Shown piece by piece: positions 25,501 through 40,500 of a DNA stretch of 64,000 bases. The stretch covers positions 310,001 through 374,000 of the forward strand of contig JAFREQ010000078.1 of assembly GCA_025331565.1 (NCBI GenBank), given 5' to 3'. This DNA is from Holacanthus passer. Taxonomy: Eukaryota > Chordata > Actinopteri > Pomacanthidae. The position numbers and the translations under genes were made by a program. The notes beneath the pieces are model-generated. The model saw only the letters and a program-made list of their open reading frames with translations. It had not been told where the DNA came from and ran no database searches. Position 1 is the stretch's first letter. Each line of letters begins with the position of its first letter.

Positions 25501-28500
25501 TGTAGCAATAAGTCTTTGTTGTAGAGAAGACTGACCCCTACTGGGAAACAAGGGCATTATTTGGTTAAGAGCACTTGAGTAATCTCCTCCATCAGTTGCA
25601 GGCATTTAAAATTTCATAAGGTGTGTGATTTATTTTCACTATGTCTCAGAGAGAATTATGCATGTAATCCAATCCATCACCCTGCTCTCACATAAATAAC
25701 CACAGTGAAAAACTAGAGGAACCAGTTCTGCAACAAACTGAATCTTCCTGACTTTTCATTCAGATGTAGTTTTTATTCAAACTGTGTGCATGTGTGTCTT
25801 TTCTGAGTCGATCAGATGTAGGCATCAATTTCTGTTAATTGCCCCCCCGTTTAAATAAAGGTTGTTTTAGTAAAGTTGTTGTGTCTGGAAGTTGGGAAAT
25901 ATTAAATAAACTCACACGAAAGCCCTGTTTCCCAGGCTCTCCGGGTGGTCCCGGGGGCCCAGGATCCCCTTCTATTCCTTTGTCCCCTGGCTCTCCGATT
26001 GGCCCGCGCTCACCAGGCTCCCCCTAACAGTGAGATAGACGCAGAGAAAAAGAGGCAGACAACCAGGAAAGACGGAGAGAAAGACAGCTCAGTTGTAATT
26101 TGATAAGTCTCATAATACCAACACAGAGAGGTCAAAGGTCAGACAAGATGTGGTGTTCACGAGCTGACAAAAGGTTTAGGGGTAATAGTTTTATTTTGAT
26201 TCCTATATTAGACTTTATATCCCATGTGAACATAGTGTGAGAGGACTTGTATTGCAGTAATATTCAGTATATGACTTTAATTACTTTCTCTTTGATGAAG
26301 TAAAGCAAGAGTCAACTCCCTATTATTGTTGTCATATGGAGAACCCCACTAGAAACAAATCCATAACTCATTTTGGCTTCTTGCTTGATTTTCTTAGAAA
26401 GTAGTAAGTTAACAAAAACAAGGTCTCATTATGTTTACCTTGGCTCCATCTTTTCCTTGAGGGCCGTCTTCACCAGGGGGACCAGGAGGACCCTACAAAC
26501 ACATCACCATTTACCACAAAACTTCATTACTCATTAACACAATAAAGTAATTGTACCTCCTTAAAGCCAGCTTTATGAGAACTGTGAAATTGTTTTGGTT
26601 TTTTTTTTTTTTGTTCCATGTGTCCCGGTTTTGAGATCCACACCAACACAGCGTAATTAAATGGCATTTAGTTTGATGTGCTTAAATTGAAGGATTACTT
26701 GTAAAAAGTTTGATAGCAACCTGTGTTTTCAGAAACAATGTCTTGCTTACTTAAGGTATAGGAAAGAAAACATTTTTCTTTAAACAAAGAGATTATTAGA
26801 GGGGGGGGGGGCAAGAAGTTAAAATTCAGGTATGAACATAAGAAGTAAGGTACATAATAAAAAGATGAGTTGAAGGATGGAGCGTGAGTCCACCGTTTTG
26901 ACTCGATTATTAATTCTGCCAACATTTTGTTCAACATGTCAAGTTTGTGGAGGATCTAAAACAAGTCTGCCTTAAAACAGAAGAAATGGTGACGTACATT
27001 AATTATGTCATTTCCTTTGCTAGATGATACAGACAAGATGGATTTACAAACATTCCCACTCTAATCACAATTTCAGTGACTCATAAACAGAAAAAGATTT
27101 CTCCTTGGATCATTTGTATTGAGGAGATATGAACTCAGATCTCTTTGGTTCGGCTGTCAGACAAGATGAGATACTTCCTATGCACAAAGTGGACAGTTTC
27201 TCAGACGTCATCTAATTTCCTTAATCCTCATTCATCCGTCAAGACGACTCGAGTGAAAAAATGTACAGCAGGTCGGATGTTTGAGCAACCTTGTTAAAGA
27301 ATGTTAAATCTAATTCTGCGGACAGGACAGACAGATGAGATGCAAGCAGTCCAAGTTCTATTTATATAGTCCATCAGACAAAAATAATTCCATCGCTCTG
27401 CTTCCTCCAGACCGGGGGGATTAGACGTCCTCGTCAAAACGAGGGGGTGGTAAATAAACGGCCGGGTTAGATTTTCCCCAAACACAAGGAAGGAAGGGAT
27501 TAGTGGGGTTGTTTGGAGTCACTCACTCTCATTCCCTCCTGTCCCTGCTCCCCTTCAGCTCCTGGAGGCCCAGCGTCACCCTGCAGGGACATGAAACACA
27601 TCACAGGGCTGTCTGGAGGTCAAAACACACACATGTACTGTAGGCGCACGCACACACACACCAGCCGCTGATACGTGAAGCCTGGGCGGTACAATGAGCG
27701 GTTTAACCCAAGGCTGCAGTTACGTCATGTACAAATTGATGGATCAAGTTCACAGCTTTTTACAATGCTGCAGGGTGGCGGCTCTACATGACAAATGTTT
27801 TCTAAGATGCATGGCCAGGTGTTGCTGACCTTTAACCCCGGCTCTCCTATGGCACCTGGTTCCCCTTCTGCACCCGGCCCACCCTACAAAGACGGGAGAA
27901 ACAAAGGGCATGAGTCATGTTTCTACTGCATACATAGGGACGTCGATCGAATCCAAAAACCTTGAATAATGAATTGATAAATAATTTTGAATATTGAATG
28001 AAAAGTACTTCAGGCCCTTGCTCTCCATCAGGTCCAGCCTCTCCAGGAGGTCCTTTGGGTCCCTGTCAGAATAACAACCATCATGAAATGCTTTAGGGAC
28101 ACTAGCTCAATGATACAATCTCTTTGACTTTCGAGGCACATTGAATCTAGGAATAAAACACCAGAGCGACATAGTTCAACTTCATAAAATAACTCAAGCA
28201 TATAATGGCAAAACAAACGCACAGTGAAACGTTTAGCTGAAGGAGGGAAAGATGAGAGCTGAGTGAAACTGAAGAGCAGCCAAAGGCAAGATGAGACCCA
28301 TAACATAAACCGTGCCTCTAGCACTATCGAAACATCTCACTCTAATAAATATTTGTGTCTGGTTGTCTGACATTGTTGACGTCCCCGAGGGGTCGGCAGA
28401 TCTCCAAGAAAATCCAGAATTTGAAGTCTAATCCGAAAAGGGAGGCATGGAGGTTTAAAGTGTGAAGAATCAGGAGAGAGAGCAACAAACAGAGACGAAT

Positions 28501-31500
28501 CTCAATAACTCCTTGTGCAATACTTCAAACAGTTCCTCATAATGAGCCACATCAGAAGCCTTTCTTCAATAATTACGACCCTGACAGCTTCTTTTCTCAT
28601 GAAACCTCTGTAAGCAATAATGATTCTGTAGTTGCTCACTCCCACAGTCATTACAGACTTCACACACAATTTGAGCTTTGTCTGCAGTTTCCTGAAGCGA
28701 CCACATCAATGCAACAACCAGAGGACGGCATACTTACTGGTTCACCGTGGGGTCCCCTCTCCCCGCCGCTGCCTGGAATACCTGGTTTACCCTGGAAACG
28801 CACACACAGTCATGAGCTCAGAGCAGCTCCAGTCATTCATTTGTGTAATTACAGAAAACAAGCATGAGAAAACTTGGCCTCCTTCTCATCCTTCTTATCA
28901 TCATCATTAGCAACGCAACCACAAACATGATGACTGAGTCTAATATTTCAGTGCTGCCTAATGCCTACAGACACGGCGTTGAAACTCTTTGATTCAATAC
29001 AAGCGCATTGGCTTTGCTGCGATTTCAGATCTCTTTTGTTGCAGTCCAAACATTGCGCTGCCAAGTTTAGACAAGACACCCTAATTTGAAACAGCGTTTC
29101 ATCTGTCACTGACAGAGGACATCACTGTTGCGTGGAGAAGAGAGAGCTGGTTGTTCCAAGCACTGAAACGAATGTGCCAAAGTTTGGTGGGACAGCAATG
29201 GATTCAGTAGCATCAGCCATTAGCTGTAGAATAAATTGGTTTACACGCTCCACTGCGAATCACTAAAACCTTACTCATCATAATTAACAGTCAGAATAAC
29301 TTTTGCTTCTGCTCAGTGACTCAAAAGAAAAAAAGGATAGTTGCAAAATGGTGCATTTAAATGTCTTCAACTTTGTAAATACGGCTTTTGAAGAGTAAAG
29401 CTGAATCAAGTGAACAAAATGGAAGATATAAGAGCAAGAGACATATTTAAAAACTTTGATCTCACAGCCAACATATTATGTAAAGCACCACTAAGAGTAA
29501 CTGAGATTTTCGGGAAATAAGAACATTTATGGAAACTACAGTATAAAACATGCTTTGTGACAATAACCACAATCACTGAGCTTAAAGGTGGAGTGAGTCA
29601 CTGTGAAGGAAGATTGTTGATGTTGCCATCTCTCCTTCGTCACAATGTGATTACACGCGAGCAAACCGGATTACGACGGATATCTCCTCACGGTCCACTA
29701 GCTGTCCGTTCTGTGCGTGTGCTTAAAAAGAAATCCAACTCTGGTTCTGTGAATGGGAAACAAACAGCACTGTTCCAGTCAGCAACAGGTGGTGTTTGTC
29801 CTCGTGCACAGGACAATGGGAGGGGAAGATGGGGGAGCAAGAGGGACAGCACATCTGAAATGCTGATGTGTAATTGTGAAGAAGGGGAGATGGAAAAATC
29901 AATAATTTCTCTCCAGGATGACTCACCGCACCTGACGTCAAAGCCGCTGACAGCTCAGATTACAACATGATTACTGGACACAACCACTCAATGGTTTTTT
30001 AATCACAGAACATGGGAATGGCCAGGAATGTGGTCATGATAGATTTTGGTGGAGACACAAGATGGCGCTATGAGTCCAGAGGTGGACAGCGGAAATGTTG
30101 CCCCCCACCTCGGGAGTCAGAGATGAAATATTGACTGCAGATACAATGGGTTTGTCGAAACAGCAAGGTTGATCAAGTGGGCAAGTTCTGAAGAGGAATT
30201 AATAAGGTTTATAAGGTAAATCTACAGAAAACATTTCAGTCTGAAGTGGTCAAAACACACAGTGACCTGTGTTTGAAAGTCACTGCAAACTCATCCAATG
30301 AAAAAGACGTCAGTTAGCCGAGGACAGGCTGCAATTAGTCCCAAATATGTGTGTGTTGTTATGTCCACATGTGTGTATGAATCTATGTGTGTGGGTGTAC
30401 AGATGGCTATTTAACTGAGAGTGTGAGCACACGCCCACACGTGTCCGTGTGTGTGTGTGTGTTAAGAATAATTACAAGCAACCCTCAAATGTCAAACGTT
30501 AAGCCAATACATGATTAGAGAAAGCGGAAAGCAGCTTGTTTGTCGGTGGAAAATAAGACGAGTCAAACGAGTGAGTCCAACTTATGAGAGAGTGTAGATC
30601 TCTTCTCTGATAGTCCTTTGTGTGTTCTGTCACAAACAGATGAAACAAACTGAACTGTAAGAAACATATTGTGGCTATAATGACCTTCACCTGATTATTA
30701 GAGAGCCAACATGGATCTGCTTTGGAATCTGTTTTTGATCTGTTCTTGCTTGCATGTTTCCACCATCTGTGGAGCAGCGGTTATTTTATCCTTTGCGCAT
30801 CAAAACTGCCATCCATCATTTTCTTGATGGTAGAAACAGACAAAATAAAGAGACCAACAAAACCGCCCAAAGTCTATGTATTATATCACACAAAAGACAA
30901 GACAGTGTTAGTTGTATTCTTTGTATGTGTGCCCGACATTAACTGCAGAAAAAATATCATTTCTCCTTAGGGATTGTTAAAAGTGGAGCCTGACCAATAA
31001 ATCAGATATCAATCTGATATCATTCACCACCATTAATTAGATGTAATGACACTGGCACACATGTCAGTGGATGAGTAATCTGAAATTATAGTACAGAGAT
31101 GCCAAAGATGTGTAATTTTGAGGAAAAGAGTTTTGACATTACAAGATCTGTCCACCAGAGAGCACTCAACTGTACAATGTCCTGCTCCATACATACTGTA
31201 TGCTGGATTCTTTAATAACAAAGTTTAAAAGATAATTGTAAAAAGGTTTGTGCTTTTTCAAACTCTCAAATCAGATTCAAAAATCCAGTACGAATGGAAA
31301 TGTAATCTAAGTGTTCACAAATCACAACACCATAAGCACATATTCTCGATAACTGGACGTAAGATTCAAAGAGTTTAAAGTAAAATGAAATAATAAAAAA
31401 AACTGTTCCACATCAATCTGAACTCAAAACATTGTGAACAGTGTAATAATCACACACAAAGAATGAGAAGAATTATTCATGAAATACAGAAGCAGGAAAT

Positions 31501-34500
31501 GCACCCAAGTTTCAGCTATGTTGATATTTTGTGTTCATCAAAAGTCATTAAAAAAACACCTTGCACCCACACACACACCAGGTGAGTCAGGGGAGCACAC
31601 ACACATTTGTTTTGATTACGAGCCAGGTAACACTGCTCAGCGTCTTCTTTTAACTATGACAACTTCCTCTTGGGTGGCTCACCCCTCTGCGGGTGATAAT
31701 TATATACTGTATATTACAGGTGAAAAGAGGATGTGGACATGTTTTACAAGTCTGTGCTGTCTGCTCGCAGCGCTGCTTCTTGCTAAAGTGAAGATAATTA
31801 AAGCTCTGAAAAAGAAGTTCAGCAGAAAAATATCCACAGCATAAACATTACTTACATGCTTCCCAGGAGGGCCTCTCTCTCCTGGACTGCCAGCCTTGCC
31901 CTTCAAAGCAGAAGTCAGTATTTAAATGATTAATGTGTCGCTTCAATCAAGCTGATTTCTATTTATTTAGAGAAAAATATTGGCAACGCATTTATCTTCC
32001 CTATCTGATGATTGGTGATTTTATGTGCTGGGTTTCACAATGATATGATCTGATTTGCCTGCAGGTCATCCAGTGGGAGCGGCAACACCAGTATCTTTGT
32101 TAGACACTTTAAATTTCAGATTTCTGAGACTTTCTTTCACATGAATACAAAATTCAACTAGTGCAGCTGGAGGCGTAAATGAATGTCGTTAATCTGATCA
32201 GACGCACTTGAATGATTCAGCGCAACAAAAATGCTTTGAATGTTTACAAATGCAGCTCTGACATTAGATTGAGTACAGATCCAGAACAGTTTTATAGATT
32301 TTAATGTCACTTGAACCAACGGTCACCAGCTCATAAATTTAGCCCTAAATTAAAAGTTTGGTCTACAGTACAATGATAATAATGCAATGGAGCCCTGTTA
32401 GGGTTTGTTTTTGTTTGTTGTATTGGGATAGTTGAGCAAAATTGTCTGAGACAGGTAGATTTGATGAATGACTATTTTTGATGCATAGAAACCTCTGTGT
32501 AAATAATTGCACATTAACTATAAATATCCTTTTCCGTCAACTATATTCAACCTAAATGAATAGCACAGAAGAAGGCATCACACACACACACACACACACA
32601 CAGGTATATACATGTGCATGCACATTACGTACCCACACCTAGAATGCCTGTGCTGATACACTTTTGGAAAATTGAAGATAGCACTATTTTTTTCAAAACA
32701 CGGCATCACAGTCAAACGTGTTGCTGGGTTGTGTTTCAATCAGCTGGATGAGTTAAATACAAAGTCTACGTTCATCCTGCGACTCCTCGGCAGAGTTGGC
32801 TCAAGTTTCCTCCCTTCAAGCTGGCAGCAGCACATAATAACTGCATTTGGGGATAAAGTGATACTGAGGGGAGAATACAAAAGGACCACTCTGCAAATAA
32901 AAACTGATTAAGGCTTTAACAGAGGCCCGAGGGTCAAACTAGATGAGGTGAATGCGCCTCTTCAAAAGGGATGTGCGTGTTAACCAAGATGCTTCAGGAT
33001 GACGCCAGTGCACATTCTTGGCTTTGGATGAATGAAGGTACGTGTAAATTGGCCTTCTCATTTGTTAAGAGCCTGAGGCCTTCGTCCAGAAATGTGTTAG
33101 ATATTTAGAGCAACATAACCATTCGGCAGGTAACGGGTTAGTTTCTGTGTAAACTTAACATGTTATCGATTAACAATTGCTCTTCATATCTAAGCTGAGA
33201 GGTAATTGTAAAGACATATTAACTTAGAGACGACTCACTATGAATCCTGGCTCTCCTTTCTGCCCAATGTCACCTCTTTCACCCTGCAAGATAAAATAGG
33301 ACACATTTGGGAAAGGCATTAGACAAAAAACTTTCAGGCTGTGACAAATAATTTCACAAAAGCGATGAGCAGATAATTCCAGCTCTAATATTGTGGCTAA
33401 TATACAGGAAGAAGGACATATTTCATGCAAATGTACTATATCGATCCCATCTTTACATGCATGTGGTGGTGCACATGTTTACCTTGGTGCCCTCAGGCCC
33501 TGGCTCTCCCAGTGGGCCATCTGGACCCCGGGGCCCCTGTGTGACAGCAACATGAAACACACCTTTGAACGTCACTCAAAGAATGAGCGGTACATGAATA
33601 CATTAAGCATCAAAGCATCACATCCAGGTGGACACACATACAACTAAGTCTGCATTAACACCAACAACAAAGTCATTAGTCTGTGTTCTTGGACTACTTG
33701 GGGGTTTCGTCGCAGCCGACCACTCCCACACACATTCCAGAGGTTTCCAGGCATTGTCGCACCACCACACAGGTCAGGTGGCAGATACAGATCTGTAAAT
33801 ACAACTCTTTTCTCCTGTACACTCTTTCAGGACTTTTCCACTTTCCGCTTATCATTTCCATCTTCCCTCCCCTCTTTTATATCTCTACCTTTGATGACTT
33901 GCTATTTTGCCTCTAGTCAGACTCCCATCCATCCCTTTTAGCTTGCAGGCAGACAAACTCAGCTTTATCTTTGTCTCACTTTGTTCCTTCCTGTCGTTCA
34001 TCTCTCGCTTTAATCTTGTTTTTTGTTGGAGGTTGGTTCTGCTAAATTTTTGAGGCAGCCAATGCTACTGTAACTTGTGGTCTATCCTAGCAGTGCTGCT
34101 ATGTTACATTTTAAGTAGTCGATATGAATTATTATTATTTAAAATCTACAAGTAATAACATAAAGGAAATGTCAGTCTGAGGTAGACAGATGAAATACCA
34201 GGGAAGCAACTCATAATTCAGAGGATGTACTACCTGTTTCCCCCATGATGAAAACCCTCTTTAGAACTAGTGCAGGTGTGTGCCAACTAGGGCAGGTGCA
34301 CACCAGATCACTCAACTCCAGGATACAACTTGCTTTTTATAGCTACGAGAGTAAAATGATAAGAAGGAGTGATAAACAGTGTGGCGCCATTTTACTTCCT
34401 GTATTTTGCATTTTGAGCTTAATCTCTTATCGACTAACCACAGTGTTGAGAAAGGACGCTTATTTCCGACAACTCTTCCAAAAACATCAGCTGACGGGTG

Positions 34501-37500
34501 AATGGGAGACTTTGGTTCAAATGATTAGCTTTTGGCAATTTTCACTGGTCCTGGTACCTCACTGAGACAGGAAATGCAACCACAAACTGACACATGTATG
34601 GATTACAGTAAACAACACAAAGGCTGGCATGTTAACTGCTGCCATATGTTTTGCTTGGCAAAAGGTTCAGCTGGAGGAAAATAAGTGAACAGAGGATGAA
34701 AGGAGGTGAAATATGGATGAGTGATGAGGTGTGAGAAGCAGTGTGGGAGTGGGTGGTACTCAGTCAGTTTGTTCGTGTTTGTCGCCCATTTTCTTGCATA
34801 AACTGAAACGAATGTGCTAGAAAACTACAAAGCTTTAGGCATGGTGCAGTTAGGCCATCTGACAGTGGAGTGAAGTGCAAGCAAACCTTCAATTTAGGAG
34901 AGATTTTAAAGTAAATTAAAGGCAAAATTAAAAGTCACAGCAAAAGTAGACCTTCCAGGATGTGCAGCTGTTTGTGAGCAATTAGACCAAAGTGGTGAGC
35001 AAAAGACAAACAGGCAGACATTTCCAACCTCACGCTATCACAAGACTACCTCAACAGTGATGAGGAGAAACCTTCCAAAACAGTATAAAACCATTGACTA
35101 TCATGGATAATGCCTGAGTAACATTCAGTCGACATAATCCTCACTGGATGTTCACAAAATATTATTTAAGAAGAACTGTTAATCAAAATATTGAGTCATT
35201 ATTCATTTATTGTTAATGTCAAATAAAAAGTTGGATCCACAAAGTAAAGCATAAAACTCAAAATTAATAGCCTATAGTCTTATGCTGCTTGTGGTGTTTT
35301 ATATCAGTGATTTTTAATGTGATTATTCAACACGTAACACGTAAACAAAGCTCTATTGATTCTATACCGTGAAGATCCAAACTGTTTATATGCACAAAGC
35401 ACAGAACAGTGAATTTAAGTGTAAGTAAACATGACATGATTATTGTAATTTGCAGACCCACCAATCATTTGAATAAAAACTATGTAACACACAAATTGTG
35501 ATGTTGTCTCTTCCGAGTTTGAACTCCAGACATTTAAGATGTTGAGACGAAAGATGAAAGATGTTTGTCCATTGATTATTCTGATCTGGTACACTGAATA
35601 ATCAACACAATGCACATCAGTTACTGATTCTGTTAGACTGAAGTTGAAATTGAAATATCTTAAGTGCATCTTTGCCTCCTGTTGTGAAGCTGTCATTCTC
35701 CTCTCAGCCACACGGTGTCTCACCAGTATTACCACAACCACATCCATCTGACATTACCATAGTGTCTTCTAACATGAGATTCATGGGGCTTATGAAACAG
35801 CCGTAAATGCACCTATAAAGAAGCTCGGGCCAAGTGGAAGGGCAAACACATGTCTTTTAATTGCTTTAACCTCTGGTTTACGGGAATGGAGCTGTGATGC
35901 GAAACAGACAACCAAGGGATGATAAGTGAAGTTTTCATGGTCACAAGTGAGTCGAAGTAGGCTCACATGTATAATATACAAGGGACTATTACAACTAATG
36001 CCCCACAGGTAAAGACAGCTCTTACCCTCCTGCCCTTCGGCCCAGCGATGCCTGGACTTCCCCTCTGCCCCTGTGGACCCTGAAATCAAGACAGACACGA
36101 GACAGAAGGCAGAGAGAGAGAGAGAGAGAGAGTCATGATTGAGATATAGTAGTAAAAATGGTGTAATTCAGGAACATAGTGTTTCTTTGGCATGAGGCAG
36201 TTAGATCTACTATAAAATACAGTGAGAATATTTACAGGGCAAACCTCTCCAAGCATCTTTTAACCCACATCAACATTAGTCATACAAACTTAATGGATGT
36301 TCTACAAAGGGCTTGAGCAGAACTACTGAACAGTGAAGACATGCTGTTTACACAGGTCTAGACCAAATTGTGGGAAACAGGAAAACTGATATATCAAATC
36401 ACCCCCTTAAATTTTATGTGTTTACAAAAACCCAAGAGCACGTCGCCCCCGACTCAAGAGTCCAAGTTAATCTTGCCATTTAGGCGTTTACAATATCCAG
36501 CCAAGAGGAGAGAAGATGGGAGTCAATGCATCCAAGCTTCTCAGCTCATTAAGTACTAATGTGTGTATGACTCAATCCAAAATGCAGAGGGAGCAAAAGA
36601 AAAACCTCAGCAAAGGAAACAACATGCATATATTGTGACACCTCCTGCACGCCCCTTCTCAATAAATGCAGTAAATATAGATTTGCATCTAGACATCCCA
36701 ATGCAAAGATGTTTGGTGTTATATAGTGTATGACACTTACAGGTGCACCTTGCATGCCGATGTCCCCTGGACTTCCTGGCAACCCTGGATAGCCCTTAGA
36801 TCAAAAAAAAAGAAAAGAAATATGACACAGTATATAAAGGTAGACAAGAAACTATGTCACCGTTTAATGCATGTTAACAATGAGTAGTGTGGAGCAACAG
36901 CCCAGCAGCAGTGCAGGACTGTGCAGTAAAAGGTGGTTACATCTGGGACTGGAAAGCATTAGGACTGTTCTGCAGAGCTGTGTTTCACATTAAGTTGTGT
37001 TAGACTGCGCTCCAGACCCTTTGTAAAGGAAGAGACAGTTGGGTGTTGTGGTTCTCATCACAGCTTTGTTCTGTAACAGTCTATTAAGGAATAATACCAC
37101 AATAACAAAGACAAGTCAGGAAAGACAAGACAAAAGCGGTTGGGAAAGGCGGGGAAACGTTAATCCCTCCAAACTGTCTTTGAACAGAAACAGAAATCTG
37201 TGAGACGGCCGTCATAATCTGAGCCACTCCTCGATAATGTGTCCACACTATAGTGCTAACCGGTTTCGCACAAATCGCTGCAGCTCCTTACATAAGTCGC
37301 AAAGCTCTCTTTCTCTTTCAGTCAAACATGCACACACACCAGCAGTGACCCAATCATCTAACTATTCAGCCAGATAGCCAGCCAGCCACCAAATTAGTCA
37401 TCCTCTCTTCCAGCCAGCCAATCAGTCAGCCTGCAAGCCCGGTCTGCCAGCCAGCTAGGTCAGGACTGGGGCCCAAAGCCACAGACATGGAGTTAATCCA

Positions 37501-40500
37501 AGGCCTCAGGACAAGGGAGCGATGCAGGCCAGCCCTCTCTCAATGGACCCGTGAGACAATACAGAAGACAGTGGAAACACTGCTGCACCGGACAGCAGCA
37601 TGTTTTTTTTTGCTCTGGAGAATCAACACTGTCAAAAATCATTTTCGTGCGAGCGCATTTCCCACAGTAGTGAGTTGGCTAATGTTGTGGAATTAACCTG
37701 CCGTTAACCTGCAAATGCACAAACATTTATCAACTTCAACACACAGCACGGATGAAGGAAAGAGAAGAAAATACAATGCAAAATGTGCAAAGTTCTCCAG
37801 AGCAATTTTTCCACGTTCTTCCAGATCTTTTTTCTCAGTCTTTACTGGGTCTGACATGTAAATATGTGGGATCAGTTTGTAGTCCTTAAAAAAGTTTATA
37901 CCTTCATTAAGACACAATCTCACCTTTGCATGCTCCACTTGCCATTTACAAATCTACAACTCACAAATTACAACACCAGCAGTTCTGTCATTCTGTCAAA
38001 GATCAGACTAAACTGTCTGCCACTGTCACAGTGAGTTTGAAACTGAGGGCGACTGACACTGACACAGCCTCTGATTCAGACTGATAGAGGAGCAGAATAC
38101 AAACAACTGCATCCCTATCCTCTACATTACTGCTGGGAAAACCAATTTTGACACGGCTGAATTTTGTTTCAACACTGAGGACAACATTTTAGGCCCGATG
38201 AGTTCATTTCCATGAACTAAACCTTGCAGCTAAGTAGAGTCTGCCAACACTTAGAGCCAAAACTGTTAGTGGTTTTATATTCATCATCCTTGGACATTAG
38301 TTTACTGAACAAAGTATTCAAGCTCTGTTAGGCTGTCGGAGCTTTGCTGATTTCTTGGAAAACCTTCTTGAATATACACACCACGGCTCTGGGGTTTACC
38401 AGCGCTCAGACAAATAGCAGAGCTCTCCACACATCCTGAGTGGCTCTACTTACCCTTGGCCCCTTCTCCCCGACTGGACCCGTTGGACCCGCTGGTCCTC
38501 GGTCGCCCTGGGGGGGGAAAAAAAAAACAGAGAGACGGACAGGGAGAGATCATTAATCTATGACCTGAAACCTCAACAGAGAAAACCCAAACACAGCCTC
38601 ACGTACACTTTTCCTAATAAAGAGCTGTGAAACCGGAGAGCAGCTTCTTAAACGTGGGAGGTTAGAGTGACAGCTGGTTGAATGGAGTTTAAAGCGAGCA
38701 GGTACTTTGAAACCCAGTTGGTGGCACTCTGCTCAGTGTGTTAAAAGCAAAGGTAACTCCGGGTGAGCTGTAAAGCCGCCTCGGTCTCCACCCTAACCCC
38801 TCTAACACTTGTGTCAAAGACACTTTAATCCTCCGCGAACTATCCAACAGTCATGGCTGTTCAAGTGCCCTTAAAGTTCTTGTTGCGCTTCAATCAAACG
38901 GCAGAGCAGAATAGCTTAAAGGCTCCGTATTGGAAACTAAATCAGAAGGTGACAGTGAATTAAATATATGCATGAATATAACATGAAAGGAATGTGTGGG
39001 CTGTCAGGGTATGGCTGGTGCTGACAGATTGAACCAGAAGGAGGGTTTTTGCGTAAGAGGAGGCGGAGGACAAGTCTGACAAGCAGCAGACGGCTTCCCA
39101 TCTCAGGAACATGTTCGGACACACAGGGGGCTTCTGGATAGGAAGGAGAGGGGAGCAGGTTGAGCTAGAGGGAGGGAACGATGGCGATAGAAAACAGGGG
39201 TGTTTTGTCGGAGGACTGTCGATAATCAACACCCAGACTGCTGCTAAAATCATTTCACTTGAGCGAGAAAGCTGCAGAGCTGCTTGGTACATTTTCTCTG
39301 AAGCTCGAGCTGCACAATGAACTCTTTAGATTGCATCATGAGTGTCTTTACATCAGCTGTATGGTGCCATCCCCTTTTATATTTTGTATGAGAGCATGCA
39401 TTTGAATAAGCAATAGTATAATATACTGAATGAATATAAAATCCAGTTTCTCTCATTGTGCACCTGCAGCCTGGAATAACATGCAGTGCAATTTAAATCT
39501 TACCTCATTTGTATCTTTAAAGCGATTTAAACTTTTAATCCCAGCTTATTTTATTATCCGATTCATCAGTTAAAATTTTTAATTGTTTTATTTATTCCTA
39601 AAGATTTATAACTTTGATGATTTGACTTTTATTATTTTTTTTAGCACCATTTTTAGCTAAGCTTCCTATTTCCTTCCTTCCTATAACACACATCTAATGA
39701 CTCCAATCAGGAACAAATATAATGTGATGTTTCAGTGAAAGGCCAATTTGTCTAAAGAGGTTTGTCACCTACTAAAGGGAAAATTTTCTCCTGAATTCAC
39801 CTTGAAATTACCTCAGCAGAGGGGCGGAGGGGCAAGAGTCAGTAATGGCGACATGGCTTTGACAATATTGTTATTGATGTGGATGTGAGAGTGTTGAGTG
39901 TTTATTTTGAGCATGTCTTCTGGGCCCTCTGGGGCCTCGAGCCACGGCTGCTTAACACACCCCTAATTACAGGGGTCCGCTGCTGACAAGCAACCAGCTG
40001 ATGCTGACTGACAGCCTAATGATAGAGAAGCACACTCCTTACCTTTTCACCGGGAACTCCCATCACCCCAGCTATCCCAATCAGGCCTAGCGGACCCTGG
40101 AGAGGAGAGAGGAGAGGAGAGGTCGAGTGGAAAGAGGAGAGGTGGTAGAGGAGGAAAAGAAAAAGTGATCAACACCAGCACATCAGGAGAAAGTATGTCA
40201 GTGGGCCTGATCTTCATTCATCGAAGGGTTATTTTCCAACCTGTTATGACACCTGGAATGCAAGAGGTCAGAGATGACAACCAAATGCTCACTAGAGCAA
40301 AAAGAAGCTGACTTCAGAAGAAACCTGTAGGTTAACCTGAGATTTACTCACATTATATTATAAATAGTGCTATTTCTAAAAAGATCTTGATTTTTTAGTT
40401 TCAAAGGATTTTTTCTATTTTTGGGGGATGGTGAAAAAAACAGTTCATGCTAAAGGAAACAGTCAGACAGAGAAACAAAACAAAAGCAGATGACACAGAT

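Noticed and set aside
29557..29970. 137-codon plus-strand open frame
   Set aside because: Intronic, with no domain, no plausible partner exons and no polyadenylation context.
37367..37460. CCAG repeat cluster considered as a regulatory array or CRISPR-like repeat
   Set aside because: The units are irregular and four bases long with no spacers; a decayed simple repeat in a vertebrate intron.
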